Origin: Daucus carota subsp. sativus
Taxonomy: Eukaryota > Streptophyta > Magnoliopsida > Apiales > Apiaceae
Direction: 5' to 3'
Assembly: GCF_001625215.2 (NCBI RefSeq)
Contig: NC_030383.2
Coordinates: 58,766,949-58,830,948, forward strand
DNA: 64,000 nt
A program made the translations under genes and the position numbers. Shown here one piece after another: positions 16,191-27,508 of the stretch. How positions within the stretch are numbered: the stretch's first letter is position 1; each line of letters starts with the position of its first letter. Under the pieces are notes generated by a model that saw only the letters and a list, made by a program, of their open reading frames with translations, had not been told where the DNA came from and made no database searches.

Positions 16191-17196
16191 TCATACTGCC
16201 ATGTGGAAGTGAAATATCCATATGAGGAAGACTGCAAACACCATACATGCAAACATAGAATCCAGCAACAGATGACCATATGAGAACGAAGGAGTCACTA
16301 TATTCGATGAAACAGGCGCTGAGGCTGCATTTTCAGACAAAGTTAAGGCTTCACTTGCTTGCTGTGGTGGTTCCATATGATCCGAGGCAACGACATTTTG
16401 TGCAATTGACTTGCAGATTTCGCAGATCCTGAGGATGATCAAACATCACAAGGAAAAACAAATTATTTAATAATACGAGAAAAATCATGTAAAGATAAAT
16501 GCACGGGTGTTGGTCTCAAATGTCACTATTTAGCAGCAAAAGGTCTCTATTGTCATTTTCTGAAAAAATGGCCTCAACTGTCAATTCAAAACACAAATTC
16601 GTGTTGTGTTAACAAAAACGCAGCTTCAAGACGTGTTTTTCACGTAAAAGTCAAAACGTAATTTCAAGTAGTGTTTTGAAATGACAATTGAGCCGTTTTT
16701 ACGGAAAATGACATTAAGACCCACTTAACTTAAAATAATGACTTTTTGGACCTTCTCAGATGAATAGAGGTTAAAAAACAACTAACCTATTTCCCTTGAT
16801 TCTGAACCATGTCTCAGCACAATCTTGATGGGCTGCAGCCAAATCGTTCTTACAAGAACATCCTAATTGAATTGCGGTTCCAGATTCTATGTCACTCCCA
16901 CCCTTCTGAAGACTCAGATGACATATTCTGCAATCTCTTTCCGCTGTCCCCAACAATAAGTTAAAATCAAGAACATCACTTTGTATATCGACAGAGCACT
17001 CTGTTTTAACCAGAGTCAACACTCGTTTAGAATCAAAAACTTCCTCATTTTCACAATTAATGAAGTTATAGCCATCAATTGAACTGTCAGAGTTCTCCGA
17101 AAAGGACAGGCTTGCCTCATAATCATCACTCAAAGAGGAGGAAACGCGGTCATCACCACACTCCAAACTAAGACAAGCAAGCTCAAGACTCTCCAT
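16191..17196 (-). CDS. RING-CH tail-anchored protein, array copy B
   Basis: Same architecture as copy A. Exon 1 17196-16787, exon 2 16428-16191, phase-2 junction, 215 aa. I start at the ATG at 17196 (MESLELACLSLECG), which aligns with the LECG found near the N-terminus of A, D and F; the frame is open to 17373 but the extension is unlike the other copies. The finger starts at Cys89: CRIC, CSCKNDLAAAHQDC, WFRIKGNR, CEIC. The tail segment ends WIFHFHMAV, close to the WLFHFHMP ending of D, F and G, and its hydrophobic core (FACMVFAVFLIWIF) should span a membrane once. The 358-bp intron holds an inverted-repeat element. Roughly 320 bp upstream lies a sequence block also found upstream of F and G. 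Confidence 0.85.
16511..16722. repeat. Inverted-repeat element in the intron of copy B
   Basis: The left side reads TGGTCTCAAATGTCA and further in CTCAACTGTCAATTCAAAAC. The right side, read on the other strand, gives GGGTCTTAATGTCATTTTC and CTCAATTGTCATTTCAAAAC. The two arms mirror each other over about 80 bp with mismatches. It is noncoding and about 210 bp long, most likely an old MITE. I could not define target duplications. Confidence 0.55.
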
Positions 17197-17499
17197 CGAA
17201 GAAGAATAAGACAGTGAAGTGAAAAACTCATAAAAAAAATGATCATCTTGTATTTTTATAAAGGTGCATGGTGGAGAAGCTGATGTTAGAATAAGTGGGG
17301 AGTGGTAATATTTGGAAGAGTCTTTTTGAACTTTTTCTTGGACTAAATTGTTTATCCGACTGACAGTCGTCATCTGATCATGGATTTTCGATACACAAAG
17401 TGTAAATTCGAGTAGGGATTCATCAAAATGAAGTCATACAGATTGACTGGGAACTTTGGTGTACTGAAAGAATACTTGGGCATGAAGAATTCCCAAAAT

Positions 17500-17600
17500 A
17501 TATTGTGGAGATAACTATAGTGCACATACACTTTTAAGTAGAGAAGCACCATTCACCCATTTGATGCATGTCATCGACAGGTAGACTTTCTACCTTTTCA
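17500..17600 (-). promoter_or_regulatory. Upstream block shared by the RING-CH genes (copy B instance)
   Basis: Read on the + strand, TACACTTTTAAGTAGAG followed by CCATTTGATGCATGTCATCG is closely similar to sequence upstream of F (about 28950-29070) and G (about 31995-32095), and to an orphan copy at about 29725-29865. It probably came with the duplicated promoters. No function is shown. Confidence 0.5.
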
Positions 17601-18044
17601 CTCTCAGCATGATTTTTCTTTGTGGTTTTAAACCAGATTTTTTATTTTTGATTTTTGGATATTCAAACTGAGCTTGGACTGAGATTTACAAACATCAAAT
17701 AATCCTGAAAAATAAATAAAAAAAGAAAAAGAAAAATTAATTACAATATTTTATTATATTTAATTTTAAGTTTTTTAAAATAATCAAATAATAAGCTGTA
17801 AAATTTTGTCAAAAATAGGTTAATTTGATCATTAAAAAGTTAACATCATCGCAACTAATCAGGATGATGGAGTACTCCAAATTCGCACATGACGTGACAA
17901 ACTATTTTAATGGGATGGTTTATATTTATACAAGACCATAAATGTGAATGTGAATAAGACCTATCAAATATTATTAACATAATAAAATTTGGAAACAAGT
18001 TTTGGATCTTACATTTTCCATAAAAGTTTTATCAATCAGATTAC

Positions 18045-18208
18045 GCCGATTTGGGGTAAAATTAGAGGTAACTAACAGCTATTTACCAAACATAACCGTT
18101 AATTCAATCCACTAGTCAAAACACCTATTTCAGTCAATTAGTCAAAACATCTGATTCAATCCGCTAACATCTAACCGCTTACCGCTAATTCCTAAACATG
18201 GCCTGCAT
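18045..18208. mobile_element. Harbinger-like element fragment
   Basis: The sequence from the CTAACAGCTATTTACCAAAC region through CCGCTAATTCCTAAACATGGCC is the reverse complement of the left end of the larger element at 48681 (GGCCATGTTTGGAAATTAGC). Only one end is recognisable, so it is a truncated or solo-end copy. The rest of 17600-19265 is AT-rich with a (TA)n tract near 18664-18682 and no supported gene. Confidence 0.5.
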
Positions 18209-19265
18209 GTTTAATATCAGATTATGAAAACCAGAACAAAAGCATCATTAGTATAAGATTATAAATCAGCCCCAAGATCTCCAACCCTGTGCATCTGTTA
18301 GCTATAATATCTAGCTGGCATGCTGTATGCCTAATAGCTTCAAAAATGGGCCACTCCAACGGGCTCACCTCTTAGGTATATTTTTACCTACCGCAAAACA
18401 AGTACGCTACATCTGTTGAATCAAGACCGTCATCTATATTACATCCACGTCAGATTCTTCTCAAACTTATACATATATTCACATATTCAATAATTATATT
18501 AAGTCTATTACTAGTTTAGTTTTATATTTAAATTTTATTTTAATTTTAAATGTATATTTTAATAAATTTAGTTATTAAGTTAATAAAGCAAATATAATTT
18601 TAACTTCTTAAAAGTTGAACTAAACTGTAAAAAGACATACTTTATTATTTATAATAAAAATATTATATATATATATATATATTAATTTTTAGATATAATA
18701 TATGTTTCTCACTTTTAAAATTTACATCAATTTAGAGCTAGATGAAAATATATTTTTTTATATGAAAATAAATTTATATGTTAATCAATCTAAAAAATAG
18801 GAAAGTTTATGTCAAAACAAGAATAAAAGGTGAAAGATATATAAGTTGGTCATATAATCACATGTGAAAATAGTAAAATGACATATTTTTAAATAATAAT
18901 GTTATTTTAAATTATTATAATAACATATATATTTGTATAAAAAATTAGCGTAAAATTTACGTTTATAATTCAGAAAATAATTTATTTTTTATATTTATAT
19001 AAAATATTTATTTAACTGAATTTATAAGAAAGTTATTCAAGAAATTCATTCACAAGAAGTAATTATTATTTGAAAAAATAATTATTAGACTTTGAAAATA
19101 ATAAAATAACAGAATTTTAAAATATAGCTAATCATTATAGCTAACACCACTGGAGCAAAAAGCTTACAGGTTCAGCAAATTTTTAACTAATCATCTATAT
19201 TTACACTTTTAGCTAACAATTATAGCTATCTCTCTTGGAGATGCTCTGATACATGTTCCTGTGTA

Positions 19266-19527
19266 CTCCCTCCGTCCCCTTTTACTTGTCCCTTTTGAAA
19301 AAATAACGCATCTTAAGAAAATGTTAGGTGGATATCTTGTTTTCATACATATCCCTAATAAATGTAATGAATTAGATAGAGTTGTGTATATATATATGCT
19401 AGTCAAACATTGGAAGTTGTTACATTTTGAAAAAATATACAAAAAGTTGCTTTGAAAAGAGAAGTGGACAAGTAATTTGGGACAAAAAAAAATTTCAAAA
19501 AGGACATGTAAAAGGGGACGGAGGGAG
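19266..19527. mobile_element. Stowaway MITE
   Basis: 262 bp bounded by CTCCCTCCGTCCCCTTTTAC on the left and its near-perfect inverse GTAAAAGGGGACGGAGGGAG on the right, flanked by TA on both sides (19264-19265, 19528-19529). The terminal inverted repeats are typical of Stowaway (Tc1/mariner). It lies immediately 3' of copy C and may form part of its 3' UTR or terminator region. Confidence 0.9.
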
Positions 19528-19541
19528 TATCAATTAAAGAG

Positions 19542-21624
19542 TCACCGAAGAAACACCACAAGGAGAACAATAGTCAGCAAGCCGATGAGTATTGCACACA
19601 CAAAACATAAGCAATATTGGCATCGTGAAGTAGATTCTTCAGCTGTCGGAGTTACTGGCTCTAAAATTGCATATGTCGCAAATACGTCGTTTGCAGATAC
19701 CGGGACTATAATTGCATCTGTCGAAAGTACTGCAGGCTGTAAAACTGCATTATTTGTCGAAGATGCTGGCTGTGAAATTTCATTTATTGGAGAAGTAATG
19801 ACTTCATATATGGGTGTTGATACTTCATCCATAGAAGAAGTGTCGTCTTGATCAGAGAACTGCTGCACCCATTCGATATATCTTGGGATGGCCACAGTCT
19901 GTGCGATTGAATGGCAGATTTCGCAGACGCTGAGAACAATGAAGCAAATCAGATAACATACAAACAAAGTGTTAATCAATTTGAGAAAAATCAAGAATTA
20001 TATGCATTCTGCAAAGCACAAACAAGGAACTTTCGATAAATTAAACATAATTGCAATCACGTACGGATCTAGTAAGAGGCACGTGACAGTGTACCCCTAA
20101 ATTGTTTTTTAACATATTTTCATTATTCTAAATTTTACCAAATTATAGAAGTGTTCTTGGAAAAAAATCGAAAATATATAGTTGTTTTTCGAAAATTTGA
20201 TTGATACCCTCCCAAGAAAACAATTCTAGATCCGTCCCTGATTATATGGGGATACAAACGTACGTGATTATAAAACAAACTAAATTTGTTCCTTAAATAT
20301 ACAGTCATTAGAGTATCTCCAACTACAGTTAAACCTCTTTAAAGTAATATCCCTCGGACCGGGAAAAAATATTACTTTACCGAATTTATTATTTTATCGA
20401 TATAATAATATTTTATTACTTTATCGATAAAATAATATTTTATTATTTTACCGAATTTCTATATATTTACAAATTATAATTCATTATTTTTAAAAACAAG
20501 AATCGGTCACATGCAATGTATTTGATTTAAAATTATTTTTATAATATTTAATAATATGTGAAAACTAAATTCATGCATGCATTAGACGATAGCAATATCA
20601 TCCCAAGCGTGTCATCAGAGTAAGCACTTCAAGCAATCAACACTTTAAACAATTACTTGTTACAACACGAGCAAAGCATACCAGGAGTTATTTATACTTT
20701 ACATAAAATCAAGGATGAGGTTAATTTTGGCCTTGGTGAGAAGAAGAAACAAGCTAGTACAGATTCATATTTTAAAAAGAACTGAATTTTGTAATTTATA
20801 TACATTATGTATATATATAATTCATGAATTATTACTTTACATATTACCTGGGCCTTTAATGAATTTTTAAATTTTTATTATCTTATGCTTTTAGCGAAAA
20901 TATTACTTTACAACATTGGCCCAAGTTGGGACCGACAAAATTAATTACTTAAGCGAGATTATTACTTTATCGGATATTACTTAATCGAGGTTTAACTGTA
21001 TGAGAAGCCTTTAGCTAAAAGTCTAGGTGGAAAAAATTTAGCCAATGTCCACAAAAAACATCACTCCAACCATAGCAAACCATTGTCTATAATTATAGTC
21101 ACCCCCTATGATGATTATATTTGTCGAACCGCTACAGATCTGTAATGAATTTCACGTCATCTCTCGCAATTTATTTACCTCCTTCCCGTGGATTACATAT
21201 AAATTATTACCATATCAAGCTGATATATATTATTTATAACAATCTAAATATTACATAATGTCTTACAGATCCAATTTAGCTAACGATTATAGCCAACGCC
21301 ATTGGAAATGCTCTCATATGGACAAAATTTAAGGATGACAAGAACTTACTTATTGCCTTTTTTTATGAACCACTTTTCAGCACACTGCTCATGGACCACC
21401 GCCAAATCATCCTTACAAGAACACCCTAATTTAAAAACACTTCCTGCAGGCTCCGAATCAAGACTCATCATACAGATCCTACAATTTCCTTGCACCTTCT
21501 CCTCGGGAGATCTAAATTTATCAGCAACGTCCTCGATATCAACAATAACATCTGTACTATTGTTATTTCTCAAGGAACTGTGAAAATCACCGCACACATC
21601 ACAAGCCATCTCAACACTCCCCAT
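19542..21624 (-). CDS. RING-CH tail-anchored protein, array copy C
   Basis: Exon 1 21624-21350 and exon 2 19929-19542, phase 2, 220 aa. The start is the MGS ATG, matching MGS starts in D, E, F and G; an upstream in-frame ATG at 21648 is possible. The N-terminus is much shorter than in A/F/G: the finger begins at Cys48 (CRIC, CSCKDDLAVVHEQC, WFIKKGNN, CEIC). The linker after the finger is long and built of loose repeats around SSTN and PV (for example ISQPASSTNNAVLQPAVLST). The C-terminus CLCFVCAILIGLLTIVLLVV is a single membrane segment. The 1.4-kb intron carries two transposons, one shared with copy E and one pogo-like. C and E form a clear sub-group by N-terminus, linker, leader and promoter. 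Confidence 0.85.
20061..20240. repeat. Intronic repeat shared with copy E
   Basis: Bounded by GTACGGATCTAG and CTAGATCCGTCCC, which are inverse to each other. The interior (AAGTGTT...AAATATA...TTTTCGAAAATTTG) is closely similar to 24726-24918 in the intron of copy E. It is probably a small TIR element that entered the common ancestor of C and E. Confidence 0.6.
20324..21000. mobile_element. Pogo/Emigrant-like Tc1-mariner element with transposase remnant
   Basis: Perfect 14-bp terminal inverted repeats TACAGTTAAACCTC (20324-20337) and GAGGTTTAACTGTA (20987-21000), including the TA typical of this superfamily; the CAGT-AAACCTC end is that of plant Emigrant/Lemi elements. At 20582-20785 the + strand encodes the C-terminal end of a pogo-type transposase: LDDSNIIPSVSSE, then after one TAA stop ALQAINTLNNYLLQHEQ, and KKKQASTDSYFKKN before a final TGA. 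The catalytic part is gone, so the copy is not autonomous. It lies in the intron of copy C. Confidence 0.75.
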
Positions 21625-21699
21625 CTTAACAGGTGAATGCTTCTTCAACCACTACACAAAAAGCGGCTAATTTCGATTTGCTACGTAAATTATTATGTT

Positions 21700-21860
21700 G
21701 TTTGTAAATTAGCTGCGTGTGCTTATTTGAAGGGATGTAAATAGGGTAGCAGTATCCGCGTAGTTTATGTGTTCTAATCTTTATCGGATGGAAGTGATGG
21801 CTAGAGTTCCATTCTGTATCTATGTCTTGGAACGTTCTAAGAAATATAAACACCTATATT
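21700..21860 (-). promoter_or_regulatory. Promoter-proximal block conserved between copies C and E
   Basis: About 140 bp here (around GGGTAGCAGTATCCGCGTAG and CTTGGAACGTTCTAAGAAAT) is nearly identical to 25467-25605 upstream of copy E. On the minus strand it precedes the coding start by roughly 100-230 bp. It contains CTATTTACATCC here and the more TATA-like CTATTTATATCC in E. Confidence 0.55.
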
Positions 21861-22430
21861 CATGTAGGTTTCTCGTATATATTATTATCTCATGTAGAGG
21901 CTAGAGCTATTATAAACGGATTTGAAATAAACAAGATTATGAGAGTTATATATGAAGATCGGCATATCTTAATATTTATTATTTTATTGTTTACATTTTA
22001 TTTTTATATTTTTTTTTGGAATTTACTTTTTATTGTAATTTAAGATTTATCGAGATAATATAAAAATAGTATATAATGTTTTAAAATATGGTGGTTATTA
22101 GAATTTATATATTAATATATAATTTTGAAAAATGTATTAGTATCATAATAATATATGCATGACAAATATAATTGGATATATTATATGATCTAATAATATT
22201 CTAAATATATAATTATATTAAGTTAAACTAAAAATAAATATAAAATATTATGACATTACAAATCATAAATATTTAGTACACTAGTTACAAATATTTAGTG
22301 CTAAGATTTATAGCAACTATCATAATCGTAAATATTTAGTGTTAAGAGTTATAATAATAATGGGTTGTAATTGATCGATTACGCTCAGTAAATAGAAGTA
22401 TTATTTGATATAAAGAATGTAGGAATCAAC

Positions 22431-22527
22431 TGATTTTTTTTCCTTTTTAGCAAATGTAACCAATGATTTTTTTTTCCTTTTTAGCAAATGGAATGATTTT
22501 TTTTCCTTTTTAGCAAATGGAACCAAC
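22431..22527. repeat. Short tandem repeat, three copies
   Basis: Three tandem copies of TGATTTTTTTTCCTTTTTAG followed by CAAATG and a variable spacer (about 33, 29 and 34 bp). They lie in AT-rich DNA between copies C and D. The remaining sequence from 21860 to 23113 shows no gene. Confidence 0.8.
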
Positions 22528-23113
22528 TGATCTAATTATATGATCGAAGTTGTGATCGTTATAGCGGTTGTAATTTTAGAAAAATGCAAAACCGTGTGCG
22601 TCTGGAATCACAATTTTCTTTTAATGAAAAAAATCAATTAAAGAAACTTAATAATCTTCCCTCGAATTATAAGAAGATTATGAAAACATTATATTTCATA
22701 ACCTATTATTTTATTATATTTCGGGTTACTTTGTTTGTTCTAGTTAAAATTTCTCAATTCCTGCTTAAAATATGAATACTACGGCTGGTACCTAAGTGTA
22801 TGCGTGCATGAATTCCTTTTACTTTTTTTTCTTAAATTTCATTTTCTAAATTCCTTTACTTTTGTTGTTTTAAATTCAACGTTTAAGAGTGCATATCACA
22901 GAACTGTAGTGAGAATTCTCTTTTCCCTTTTGCTTTTGAAATACATAAACAACTACAAAGAGCTAAAAATAATAATTTGAATCCAAATCCAAATACTATT
23001 AATATTTACAATAGAACCCCTACATATAAGGTTAGCACACAAAAGTACTATATATTCTTACCTACACAAATACCACAAAGCTAATTAACAATTTCTTTCT
23101 CTCCTATACCATT

Positions 23114-23741
23114 TCAAAAAGGCATGTGAAAGTGGAATAGCCATGACAGGAAGAAAACAGAAACTACACATGAAAGCAGAATATTGACCAGTTGGTGTCC
23201 TATAAAGAATGTCAAAGTCTCTGAAGTTGATGGTGAATTTGTTGCTGAAGTTGATGCTGCTGGTACAGGATCTGCATTTGTTGAGTAAGTACTCAACTCA
23301 GCAATCTGCTGCGTCGATACAATGTCACTGGGAACAACAACATTACGTGCAATTGCATTGCAAATTTCGCAGATTCTGAAAATGAACAAGTGTAACAAGA
23401 AAAAACAGATCATGTTTAGGATTTAGAAAAATCAAGAACCATATTAGAATATGATATGATCCTACTAAGCCAGAAGTGGTCACGTAACATGATGTCAATG
23501 GAACAATCTGATCCAACAGATGACGCTCTTCTAGTATCCAAAACTTCATCAATTTCAAATCAGAATTGAGACCATCAATTGAACCACCAGAATTTGAGTA
23601 GAACTGTGTATGACAAGAACCCTCCTCGGCTTCTGAAGTACATGTACTTCTCTCATCATCATCGTCATCAACATCCATGATGAACAAATTGGAGCCAAAA
23701 CCGCACTCTAAATCAATACGCGTAATCTGTAAACTTCCCAT
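23114..23741 (-). pseudogene. RING-CH array copy D, zinc-finger core deleted
   Basis: Very close relative of copy F. Exon 2 is whole (23375-23114, 262 nt like F) and encodes CEICNAIARNVVVPSDIVST through a membrane segment ending WLFHFHMPF. Exon 1 keeps the start (MGSLQITRIDLECG) and acidic region from 23741 to about 23490. There the sequence jumps straight into what is intron in F: roughly 270 bp holding CRIC, CSC..H..C and the splice donor are missing. A 1-bp loss in an A run near 23560 also shifts the frame before the junction. The open frame then reads through former intron. The protein, if made, has no RING, so the copy is probably a pseudogene. Confidence 0.8.
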
Positions 23742-24049
23742 CTAAGATATCCAATGCAAAGTAGTTGGAAGCCACTTTACTTGGTAATTCAGGAAAGCAA
23801 ACTTCCCATCTATTATTTTATGTTATAATTCAGCACAACATTTTCAACAACACCTTAAATGACCAGCTGAGTCTTTAGTATCAGATTATAAAACCACAAC
23901 AAAAATACGAACATTTTTATTTTACCTGATTAGAAAAAGAATTCAAGCAAACAGATACATAGCATTCCATGGAACTGTAAAAGTAGCTAGTTCAATAGTG
24001 ATACCGTCTGCAGCCCCAAGACCCTAGACCAAAGACATGTTCCTATGTA

Positions 24050-25362
24050 TCAATTATAGAGTCGTTGAAGAATCTCCATAACGATAACCAAAGTGATCAG
24101 AAAGCAGACGAGTTTTTCACAAAAAGAATCTACACAATCTATGCAATATTGGGTTCGTGAATTAGAAACTGCCACCCCAGCTGCATTTGTAGAAGATACC
24201 GGCACTGCATCTGTATAATTTGTCGAAGAAACCGGAACTAAAATTGCATTTGGTGGAGAAAGATCAGCTTCATATACAGGCACTGATACTTCATCTGTCG
24301 AAAATGCTGGCTCTAAAATTGTGTATGTCGGAACTAAAATTGCATTCGTCGAAAATAGTACAGGCTGTAAAACTGCATTAAATCTCGAAGATGCTGGCTG
24401 TAAAAATTCATTTGTTGCAGAAGTATCGACTTCAAATACGGGTATTGATACTTCATCTATTGAAGAAGTGTCGTCTTGATCAGAAAAATGCTGCACCCAT
24501 GGGACGGCCACATTTTGTGCGATTGAATGGCAGATTTCGCAGACGCTGAGAACGATTTAGCAAACAAGAGAACATACAAACAATTTATTAGTTGATCTGA
24601 GAAAAATCAAGAATTTTGTGCATTCTGCAAAGCATAAACAAGAAACTTCTGATAAATTAATATAATTACAATCAGCAAGTTAGCATAAACAAGAAACTTC
24701 CAAAAAATTAATATAATTGCAATCAAGGACGGGACAAATCTGGCACCGGCCCGGACATCCGGACATGTATCCCTCTAAAAAAAATTTGACGTTTTTTCAT
24801 CATTTTAAATTTTATAAAATTAAAGAAGTGTTTCTAAAAAATTTAAAAATATACAGTTTCTTTTCAAAAATTTGTTTGGTATCCATCTAAGAAAGAAAAA
24901 CAGTTTTAGACCCGTCCTATATAAAGGATAATGACGTAAGTGATAATGAGACAAACTAAATTTATTCCTGAAATATACTGTCATCTTATGCATTAACAAA
25001 ACGAAGAATTAACACAACATTCAACAAGAACAACACAGTTTTTTTTTTTTAATAGAACACAGTTTTAATTAGTAAATACGGTGAGAAAGACAAAAATTAA
25101 GGATGATAAGAACTTACTTATTGCCTTTTTTTATGAACCACGTTTCAGCACACTGCTCATGGACCGCAGCCAAATCATCCTTACAAGAACACCCTAATTC
25201 AAAAACACTTCCCGCAGACTCCGAATCTAGACTCATCATACAGATCCTACAATCTCTTCCCACCGCCTCCACGGGAATTCTAAATTCGTCAGCAAAGTCC
25301 TCGATATCAACAATAACATCTGTACTATTGTAATTTCTCAAAGAACTATTATGACTCCCCAT
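24050..25362 (-). CDS. RING-CH tail-anchored protein, array copy E
   Basis: Exon 1 25362-25118, exon 2 24545-24050, phase 2, 246 aa. Start is the first ATG (MGSHNSSLRNYNSTD). The finger begins at Cys38: CRIC, CSCKDDLAAVHEQC, WFIKKGN, CEIC. The linker is the longest of the array and consists of degenerate repeats of the form NAILVPVSSTN and STDEVSVPVYE. The C-terminal hydrophobic segment (KLVCFLITLVIVMEIL) is shorter than in the others and ends RLYN. Closest to copy C in every part. The 572-bp intron holds the repeat shared with C. Probably a functional membrane E3 ligase, but the weak tail makes membrane insertion less certain than for F or G. Confidence 0.82.
24726..24918. repeat. Intronic repeat shared with copy C
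   Basis: Similar over most of its length to 20061-20240 in the intron of copy C, at the same place relative to exon 2. Ends GGACGGG and CCCGTCC are inverse. It predates the C/E duplication if the shared position is confirmed. Confidence 0.6.
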
Positions 25363-25683
25363 CTTAAGACGTGAATGCTACTAAAAGCGGCTAATTTCGA
25401 CCGACTACGTAAACTATTACGTTGTTTGTTTTGCAAAACCTCGACGTCAATGACACAATATTTACTGCGTGTGCTTATAAGAAGGGATATAAATAGGGTA
25501 GCAGTATCCGCGTAATTTATGTGTTCTAACCTTTATCGGATAGTGATTGCCAGAGTTCCATTCTGTATCTTGTCCTTGGAACGTTCTAAGAAATATAGAC
25601 ACCTTTGTAAACACGGATAAGATGTAGCTAAATTCATATCCTAATCTATTTAACTTTATCGGGTTTAGATCGAATCGGATTAA

Positions 25684-26290
25684 GGGTCATTTGGCAAATC
25701 TGAACTAAGTACTATATCTGATTGAATAATATATCTGAATCAATAAAATATCTGAATAATGCTGAATAATAAATATCATTTGACATATAAATTTCAGTAA
25801 TATATGAATGATTTTATTTCCAAATTTTCTAATTAATTAATTAGTTCAACTAAGAAAATTATAAAAAATCTTTATTAAATAAACAAAAAAATAATGAAAG
25901 AATCTTTTAAGCTTCATGCAAACAAATAATAACTAATTCATAAATTGTTAGCAAAAAAAAAAAACTAATTCATAAATTGTAAAAACACTTTTTTTGCACA
26001 CTATAAAGCTGTAAAATTAGTAATCATTTATATTTTTATTAAAGCTGTTAATCTATTTATTATCTACATGAATTTGTAAATAAGTCTAAACCATGCTTCT
26101 GTCAATAAAAAAAGTCCAAATCATGCTAATTCTCCGTGGGTGCACACAGCTGAATTGATAAGACAGAAAATTAAGCAGGAATGAGTCAGCATAATATGTT
26201 TCGCTCAGCTATGTGGAAAAAGATTATCAACTGAGATTAATTGGTCAGTTAAGCTCATTAAGCATTATTAAGCAGTAAACAAATGAGGCC
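25684..26290. mobile_element. Harbinger/Tourist-like MITE
   Basis: 607 bp flanked by TAA on both sides (25681-25683, 26291-26293). The ends are GGGTCATTTGGCAAAT and, inverted, GGCCTCATTTGTTTACTGC, in the style of PIF/Harbinger MITEs. No coding capacity. It lies upstream of copy E. Confidence 0.7.
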
Positions 26291-26293
26291 TAA

Positions 26294-27508
26294 GACTCTG
26301 ATATTTTACAAATCAATCCATATCCGAATGATCGTTGAAAATCGGAATGAGATCCGATCCACTAAAATTTATGAAATATATTTTTGCATCATGGACAAAT
26401 TATTAATCTTTCCTAAAGAAAAAAACTGAAATATATTCATGAATTAGTAAAAAAAATTGAAATTCAATCAAAGTTATTTATAGCGACATGGACTAACCAT
26501 GATGAACACATATTTTATGTGGCAACTATAAGAATTAGTAAAAATAACTAAAAAGAATTATTTTTTTGAAGAAATCTATAAGATCTACAATCAGTACAAT
26601 TTATAATTTTGATACAAACTTTCGTATCCACGAGGTTTAACAAGTAATTATGATGATAAAGTAGCTTACTTGACACATTAAAATTATTCAAATTAATATA
26701 ATAAAAAAATAATGAAAATAATGAGACACTAGACAAGCACATCTTCACTTGTTTTCATGTTATTTGTTAAATCAAAACTAACAACTATCATACTATCAAA
26801 TCACAATCCGTCAATTATTCTCAACTAGAATATATATGTGACATATAAAAATTAAAGAATTAAGCAGAATAATTAATATAAATTAACCTTAAATAAATTA
26901 TAAAAATTATCAAAATAACTTATTCTCTGGTACAAGATGATGAAAACCCTGGGATCTTCTGTGTAGCGTGGGTTCATGAATTAAAAAATTATAAATTATT
27001 AAAAAAAAACAATTATATTTATTAAAGAATAGGCAATATGTGGGACATACGTGTATAAAAATATGCAAATAAGGGAAAGATACTTAACAAGTTAGATTGG
27101 TAAATTTAACCATGATTTATTTTTATTTTTTATATAATTTTAATAAAAGAAAAAATGACAAAAATGACAAGTTGACTGGATTTCTTGGTTAATAATCATA
27201 GTAAATTTATAGATTTTTTGGCAAAACAATGACAAGTTGATTGGATTTCTTAATTAATAACTCTTCTCAATTTAAGGTTCAAGAGTGCATATCTGAACAA
27301 AACTGTAGTGAGAATTCATTCTTCTTTTTCGCTTTTGAGATACATAAACAACTACAAAGAGCTGAAGAAAGTAATAATTTGAATCCAAATACTATTAATA
27401 TTTACAATAAAACTTCTACAAATAAGGATTATCACACAAAAGTACTATATATTCTTATAACTGCACAAATACCACAAAGCTGGAAATCTAGTTGCCTAAT
27501 TAGGAATT
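26294..27508. other. AT-rich spacer between copies E and F
   Basis: No gene or element ends recognised. From about 27270 to the end of copy F the sequence is similar to 22880 onward next to copy D (AAGAGTGCATATC, AACTGTAGTGAGAATTC), marking the left edge of the D/F duplication. Confidence 0.55.
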
